From positions 186,001 to 250,000 of the forward strand of contig NZ_BAAAYO010000013.1 in assembly GCF_039536325.1 (NCBI RefSeq): a stretch of 64,000 bases of DNA, written 5' to 3'. The DNA is from Paenibacillus_AB hodogayensis (GTDB taxonomy: Bacteria; Bacillota; Bacilli; Paenibacillales; NBRC-103111). This document shows, one piece after another, positions 59,519-64,000 of this stretch (positions are counted from its first letter, which is position 1; every line of letters begins with the position of its first letter). The notes under the pieces are model-generated. The model had not been told where the DNA came from. It did not search any database and saw only the letters and a list, made by a program, of their open reading frames with translations. A program made the position numbers and the translations under genes.

Positions 59519-60409
59519 ATGAGAAGGTTGTCCAAACGAATATCGGTTATGCTTGCCTTCGGATTGATCGCAACGCTATTCGCAGCATTGCCGGCAATGG
59601 CAGCAAACGAAAAACGGTTTGATATGAAAAACGGCGGTTATGTCACGATATCCAATTTCGTGGAAACTCAGAAAATCGAAGACGTAGGCTACGGCGAAAC
59701 GATGTATGTGGTATCGGCCCCGGCCACGATCACATTTCATGGGAAGCTTTCGGACGAGACGGCTATCGCCAAATGGGTGGATGACGAAAGCCTCGATTAT
59801 GTCGATATTACGGACAACAAGGCCGTTCTTACGGAGGAAGTCGAGTACGGCATTTTCCCTATCTTTCAAGGAGAAACCCGAGAATCCAACCCTCCGATTA
59901 TCCTGCAGGTCATCGCGGGCAAAAAGGAGGCAAGCCAGCCGAAACCAACGACTTCTGAAGCTAAAGCTAGCCCCACACCGGTGACAGCGGCTCCCACCGC
60001 GGCCAAAGTCGTAGTGAACGGCAAGAATGTAGCCTTCGAGGCTTACACCATTGAGGGCAACAATTACTTCAAATTACGGGACTTGGCAATGTCCGTCAAC
60101 GGTACCGACAAAAGCTTTGAAGTAAGCTGGGATGCGGCGAAGAACGCGATTGCGCTTACGTCCAAGAAAGCGTATACTCCGGACGGCAGCGAGCTGGGCG
60201 TTTCCGGCAAGCCGGTCAGTCAGCAAGTGACGGAGACGACGGCGAATGTGACGCTTGACGGCAAAGATGTGAAATTCACCGCCTATCTGATCGGCGGCAA
60301 CAATTACTTCAAATTGCGGGATGTGGCCCAGCTGATGAACATCGGCGTGACGTGGGATGCCACCGCCGGCTCCATCGGGATCGACACCAAAGCCGCCTAC
60401 GTGGAATAA
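59519..60409 (+). CDS. Secreted protein with two copper-amine-oxidase-N-like repeat domains
   Basis: 296 residues. Signal peptide of about 26 residues (ending PAMA-AN). Residues 30-140 form a beta-rich domain with no recognised family. After a Thr/Pro/Ala-rich linker come two homologous 50-residue repeats: VVVNGKNVAFEAYTIEGNNY followed by FKLRDLAMSVNGTDK, and VTLDGKDVKFTAYLIGGNNY followed by FKLRDVAQLMN, each continuing with SWDAAKN or TWDATAG. These are the stalk-type repeats common on Paenibacillus surface proteins. ATG at 59519 is behind AGGAGGGG. Function unknown. Confidence 0.8.
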   Translation: MRRLSKRISVMLAFGLIATLFAALPAMAANEKRFDMKNGGYVTISNFVETQKIEDVGYGETMYVVSAPATITFHGKLSDETAIAKWVDDESLDYVDITDNKAVLTEEVEYGIFPIFQGETRESNPPIILQVIAGKKEASQPKPTTSEAKASPTPVTAAPTAAKVVVNGKNVAFEAYTIEGNNYFKLRDLAMSVNGTDKSFEVSWDAAKNAIALTSKKAYTPDGSELGVSGKPVSQQVTETTANVTLDGKDVKFTAYLIGGNNYFKLRDVAQLMNIGVTWDATAGSIGIDTKAAYVE

Positions 60410-60420
60410 CGAATAAACAA

Positions 60421-60457
60421 GAAGAGCCTGCCCCCTATTGGGGAGTCAGGCTCTTCT
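60421..60457 (+). terminator. Terminator of the secreted repeat protein gene
   Basis: GAAGAGCCTG (60421-60430) pairs with 60447-60456 and is followed by CTCTTTG, 12 bases after the stop. Confidence 0.8.
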
Positions 60458-60686
60458 CTTTGAGACCATCTGTTTGTCGCGCAAAAGTCAAAAACCAGCT
60501 CCCGAACCGGTAGACTATGTTTCCCAAACTCCTGATTAAAGCTGGGCACAATGGCACTTATCAAATTAATTACCATTATTATCTTGAGTTTCGAAGGAAC
60601 ATCTCATATAATTTAGTAGTTGTTTTTGTTAGTTTATGTCGAAATTTAGTAGTGAGAGAGTTATTACACGATCAGGACGGTGTTCA

Positions 60687-61025
60687 ATGATTACTCAGAG
60701 GGATATCGCGGTGGCCATCATTTTAACCATCGTTACGTGCGGCATTTTCGGCATTTATTGGTTCATTGTCTTGACTACGGAAATCGGGAAACTGAGCGGA
60801 GATCCTTCATTTACGGGCGGCAAGCATTTTCTTTTGGTATTGGTTACGTGCGGGATTTGGAGCTACATCTGGTCTTATCAGGCAGCCAAGCAGATCGGGG
60901 AAGCCCAACGTCAACGCGGAATGCTGGTAACGGATAATTCGGTCCTCTATCTTGTGCTTACCTTCTTCGGTCTGGGCATCGTAACCTATGCATTGGCGCA
61001 GTCAGATGTTAACAAACTGGTATAA
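60687..61025 (+). CDS. DUF4234 domain membrane protein
   Basis: 112 residues with three hydrophobic helices (about 7-30, 46-63, 85-105). DUF4234 features are the CGIFGIYWFIVLTTEIG start and TCGIWSYIWSYQAAKQIGEAQ. ATG at 60687 has CAGGACGG ahead; the frame is open 17 residues more but begins in a non-membrane, basic stretch. Function unknown. Overlaps the following DUF2752 gene by 20 bases. Confidence 0.75.
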   Translation: MITQRDIAVAIILTIVTCGIFGIYWFIVLTTEIGKLSGDPSFTGGKHFLLVLVTCGIWSYIWSYQAAKQIGEAQRQRGMLVTDNSVLYLVLTFFGLGIVTYALAQSDVNKLV

Positions 61026-61410
61026 ATCGAACCCGCAGAGAAACACCAAGCTGGTGTGGGGCATTTCTCTTGGAGTCGGCGGGCTCCTCTATCTGAAAGT
61101 ATGGCTGCCGGCGACCCAATTGGGGATTCCATGCCTTTTTCACGAAATCACGGGGCTGTATTGTCCGGGATGCGGAATAACAAGGGCTGCTGCTTCCTTG
61201 CTGCAATTCCGCTTGGATCAGGCTTTCCAATACAATCCCTTGCTATTTCTGCTTCCTCCCTTGTATCTGATTTACGCGATCTCGACCAAGAAACAAAAGC
61301 GTCTGCCTGGAAAAGTGTTGATGGCTGTCATGTTGACGGTAACCTTCGCCTTTGGAATATGCAGAAATATTCCGGCATTCGCTTGGTTGGCGCCGATTGC
61401 CGTTCGCTAA
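61006..61410 (+). CDS. DUF2752 domain membrane protein
   Basis: 134 residues. DUF2752 signature GLYCPGCGITRAA near residue 50, with the CxxC-type cysteine pair, flanked by hydrophobic helices. The family is of unknown role; the Cys pair may bind metal or be redox active. Its start lies inside the DUF4234 gene, so the two are co-translated. No strong ribosome site is visible at 61006. Confidence 0.75.
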   Translation: MLTNWYKSNPQRNTKLVWGISLGVGGLLYLKVWLPATQLGIPCLFHEITGLYCPGCGITRAAASLLQFRLDQAFQYNPLLFLLPPLYLIYAISTKKQKRLPGKVLMAVMLTVTFAFGICRNIPAFAWLAPIAVR

Positions 61411-61425
61411 CAAATCGGACAGAAG

Positions 61426-61463
61426 AAAAGACCGAACTCGTTCAATGACGAATTCGGTCTTTT
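61426..61463. terminator. Bidirectional terminator between DUF2752 and the YbjN-like gene
   Basis: AAAAGACCGAA (61426-61436) pairs with TTCGGTCTTTT (61453-61463). T-runs follow on both strands (TTTTT on plus, TTTTCTTCT on minus), between convergent genes. Confidence 0.85.
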
Positions 61464-61474
61464 TGATGGTGGTG

Positions 61475-62425
61475 CTATTCGGGAAAACCTTGCCGGATAC
61501 CGTCCTTGATTGCGTTGAAGTAATGATCCATTACGACCACATTCGTGCTAAAAAGCTGGCCGAACAGCTCCATGGATAACCGGTCATGCTCGACATCGAT
61601 GCTTGTCCGATAACGCAGCTCCCCGTCGGTCGTATCCAGCTCGAAGCTGCCGACCGCCAAATCGTAGTTTTCCTCGATCAGGAATACGGCCGTATCCGCC
61701 CGCCGCTCCTCAGGCACGGCATCCGGATAAACGGAATATACGACGCAAATTTGCCTCTCCTCGTCGATGCGAACCAGGACGATCCAAGCGCCCTGCTCTC
61801 CCGTATAAGATAAGCGCAAAATCGTATCGTCCACCCGTTCGTAGCGCAGGTCCATACGATCCAGGTAACGCTCCGCGACCTGATTCAACCCGGGCGAGGC
61901 TTCATCGGATGCCACACGCACAGCGGCAGCTTCCGCCCATAGGGTGCGGTATCCTTTTTTCAGAGTACCTCCGCCATCCAGCTCCTCGGGCAATCGCACC
62001 CGCTGCTTCACTTCGGTAACGAGCCAGCTTTCGCTTTGGCCAAGAATCCCCGACTGCGCGGCGTCCTCCAGCAAAGCTTGCAAAACCTGCTCCACCTCCG
62101 TTCCCTTGCGCAAGGCAGTCTTCAGCAGGCTGTGTCTTAAAACGACCTTAAGCTCGATCGGCTGGTTTTCTTCGAAGAGGGTGTCAGTTTCGCCGCTTCT
62201 TGCTATAGAGAGCAGCCCCATCCACTCTTCCGCTATCATTTGACGGTATACGCTCCACTCCACTTCAAGAGAAAGCGTACATAAGGCGTTCTCCCCGGGT
62301 GCGGTCAGCGTCATCCGCTTGATCACGGCCATGAGACTGTCGCCCTTCAAGGTGTTGAACGCAAGGCTGTGGTCCAACTCCAAGCGGGACTGTGCCGAGC
62401 TGCCTACTGCTTCTTGATCGGCCAT
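61475..62425 (-). CDS. Hypothetical protein with YbjN-like C-terminal domain
   Basis: 316 residues, soluble, acidic. Residues 185-310 resemble a YbjN fold: YLDRMDLRYERVDDTILRL, then WIVLVRIDEERQICVVYSVYP, FLIEENYDLAVGSFELDTTDG and LRYRTSIDVEHDRLSMELFG. YbjN-like domains are chaperone-like helpers of unknown precise role. The first 180 residues are not recognised. It follows the large protein at 62496 by 70 bases on the same strand and may be its helper. Confidence 0.6.
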   Translation of the reverse strand: MADQEAVGSSAQSRLELDHSLAFNTLKGDSLMAVIKRMTLTAPGENALCTLSLEVEWSVYRQMIAEEWMGLLSIARSGETDTLFEENQPIELKVVLRHSLLKTALRKGTEVEQVLQALLEDAAQSGILGQSESWLVTEVKQRVRLPEELDGGGTLKKGYRTLWAEAAAVRVASDEASPGLNQVAERYLDRMDLRYERVDDTILRLSYTGEQGAWIVLVRIDEERQICVVYSVYPDAVPEERRADTAVFLIEENYDLAVGSFELDTTDGELRYRTSIDVEHDRLSMELFGQLFSTNVVVMDHYFNAIKDGIRQGFPE

Positions 62426-62495
62426 CTAACCGGCCTCCTTTGCCATATGATGCTTCCGGATTGGATACAGCTTGCTGATGCGGGTATTGACCGAT

Positions 62496-64000
62496 TTACG
62501 GAGTTGTAGGAGCCGCATCTCCTCCGCGCTCAAAACCGAAAAGCTCCATTTTGGCCGTCTTGCCTTTGGCGAATTCCAATTTGCCGAGTCGTTTGGATTT
62601 CTCTACGGCCACTTTGATAATCTCGGCGTCCACTTCCTGCGATTTCACCTGACTGGCTTCGATCGAAATCTCCCAGTCGCTTGGCGTACCCGTTTCATCG
62701 TATTTCCGCTTAAACTCCGCAGACAACTTCAACGAATTGGACAAAGCAATTTTGTTCGCCTGCTCGATCGCAGAGGCTCCGGAGTCTTGCCCGGGAAGCC
62801 AGGAGCGCATGGTATCGTTTATCGTCTCGTCGCCCTGAATCTTCTCTGCGAAGCTGGCTCCGATGCTATCGAAGTAATTCCCGGTAAAGAGCGCATCGCT
62901 GCCCAAATCGAGGGCAGTACCGCCGGCTCGCGCGGCTCGATCAGGCTCCGTCGCGACGGCTTTCTTGAACAGCTGAGAGATGTTTTTGCCGCCGCCTACG
63001 GCCGCCGTGACGATTTTAGCAGCATATTTGGTAAAATCTCCGCTTTCCTCCCCGAACTGGGACGGAATGCTGGCGGAAAGGGCTAAACTCAATTCCCTCG
63101 TCTTTTTATTGATCCGGGTCATCGAGCCTTCCACGCCGAACGCTACCTGATCTTTACCGAATTTGACCTCTACCTCGGCCGCCGCTTCATAAATTTTCTG
63201 GATTTCACCCTTGCCGATGCTGTTGCCGGCGACCCGCTCGGCGGCGGTCAGCAGGTTTCCTCCGCTATCTTTGCCCAACTGTTCGATAATCTTCTTCTTG
63301 TAGCTGCTTAGCTGCTTGCGGGCAAGCTCTCCGGAAAACCCGGCTACGCCAACGTTCGCCTCCATGGCAATCTTGGTCAACAATCCCACCTTAACCTCGG
63401 CCTCGTCGTCCATATTCTGCTCTTCCACCATCATGGCCCATTTCTCGGCCTCGACCAGCTTCGTATCCCCGGATTTGCCGCCTCTCCCCCAGAAGTGGGC
63501 CGCCGCCCCGGACGAAATCCCGCTCATCTCTCTGTACAAGCCATAGGAAAGCAGATTCATCACACTGTCGGTATCTTTACCTTTCCCTTCCAGGAAAAGC
63601 CCTAAACGGAAATTGGCATCGAAGCCGAACGTTGTAAAGCCGGCCCCGAACGTAATCTGCGTATTCACCGTCAAATCGTCCGCTTCCCGCTCCGCTTCGC
63701 CTTCGAATCCGAACAGGAAGTAGCCTTGCCCCCCGCCGGAAGCGGACGCAAACGGTATTTTCAGCTCGATGCTCATCGAGCTGGAGTCGCCGGCATTCGG
63801 GGTGGAAATATCGATTAACTTGCCTACCTTGTTGAAGCCGCTGTTTAGATCGTTCGCTTCGACGGACTTGTCGATAACGGTTTTGGCCATAGTTCTCGTT
63901 TTCGTGTCGTCCTCTACGGCCGCTTTGACTTGCCCGGTTTTGGCCGCATCCGGTACCGTCGCTGCCTCCGTCGCCGTTTTCTTCGTGCCCTTGGTAAGCT
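62496..64000 (-). CDS. Large hypothetical protein, 5' end outside the window
   Basis: At least 501 residues. An ATG exists at 63890 but has no ribosome site, and the frame stays open to the right edge as a Lys/Thr/Ala-rich segment (EDDTKTRT just before that ATG), so the true start is beyond the window. The visible part has a beta-rich glycine-containing region (FGAGFTTFGFDANFRLGLFLEG) and then amphipathic, Lys/Glu/Ala-rich helices, with no signal peptide visible in this part and no membrane helix. No family recognised. Confidence 0.65.
   Translation of the reverse strand, partial: LTKGTKKTATEAATVPDAAKTGQVKAAVEDDTKTRTMAKTVIDKSVEANDLNSGFNKVGKLIDISTPNAGDSSSMSIELKIPFASASGGGQGYFLFGFEGEAEREADDLTVNTQITFGAGFTTFGFDANFRLGLFLEGKGKDTDSVMNLLSYGLYREMSGISSGAAAHFWGRGGKSGDTKLVEAEKWAMMVEEQNMDDEAEVKVGLLTKIAMEANVGVAGFSGELARKQLSSYKKKIIEQLGKDSGGNLLTAAERVAGNSIGKGEIQKIYEAAAEVEVKFGKDQVAFGVEGSMTRINKKTRELSLALSASIPSQFGEESGDFTKYAAKIVTAAVGGGKNISQLFKKAVATEPDRAARAGGTALDLGSDALFTGNYFDSIGASFAEKIQGDETINDTMRSWLPGQDSGASAIEQANKIALSNSLKLSAEFKRKYDETGTPSDWEISIEASQVKSQEVDAEIIKVAVEKSKRLGKLEFAKGKTAKMELFGFERGGDAAPTTP

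Overview
The window is GC-rich chromosomal-type DNA from a low-GC-phylum (Firmicutes) relative, most likely Paenibacillaceae (Paenibacillus, Cohnella or close kin). This is inferred from AGGAGG-type ribosome binding sites, TTG and GTG starts, sigma-A promoters, YesM/YesN-type sensor systems, sugar ABC importers without their own ATPase, and secreted proteins with copper-amine-oxidase-like repeat domains. I see no rRNA, tRNA, CRISPR array, insertion sequence or phage genes. About 62 genes are supported, mostly on the minus strand from 19 kb to 59 kb.

Layout: 1-15 kb is housekeeping and stress: a YeiH-like exporter (cut by the left edge), type II NADH dehydrogenase with a DUF1641 partner, a nuclease-helicase fusion, the K+ channel subunit KtrB, a TetR-DoxX pair, a polysaccharide deacetylase, the AguA/AguB agmatine-to-putrescine pair, an M16 peptidase and two oxidoreductases whose promoters carry palindromic operators. 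At 15-17.4 kb lies a plasmid-style segregation cassette: an actin-like ParM ATPase, a small ParR-like adaptor, and an AT-rich array of 10-bp-phased repeats that looks like its centromere.

19-28 kb is a carbohydrate uptake operon (binding protein, two permeases) continuous with a second, paralogous binding protein and a YesMN two-component system, suggesting a binding-protein-assisted sugar sensor. 28-32 kb holds MarR-SDR, DNA alkylation repair and a large ankyrin-repeat protein. 32.4-37.9 kb is a complete STM4011-STM4015 cluster (two radical SAM enzymes, sulfatase-like hydrolase, ATP-grasp enzyme, leucine-rich-repeat protein) translationally coupled to an alkyltransferase-like protein; its function is unknown and it is the best candidate here for an undescribed system. 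38-41.3 kb is a Fur-controlled siderophore module. 41-45 kb has an HxlR-SDR divergent pair, a DEAD-box RNA helicase and a DinB protein with an SOS box.

45.2-57.7 kb is one long peptide/amino-acid utilisation cluster: YheO-type regulator, dipeptide ABC importer, a deacetylase, a threonine-synthase-like PLP enzyme, M20 peptidase, serine hydrolase, dipeptide epimerase and RidA. 57.8-64 kb holds a secreted M14 carboxypeptidase, a secreted repeat-domain protein, two small membrane proteins (DUF4234, DUF2752) and two unrecognised proteins, the last one running off the right edge.
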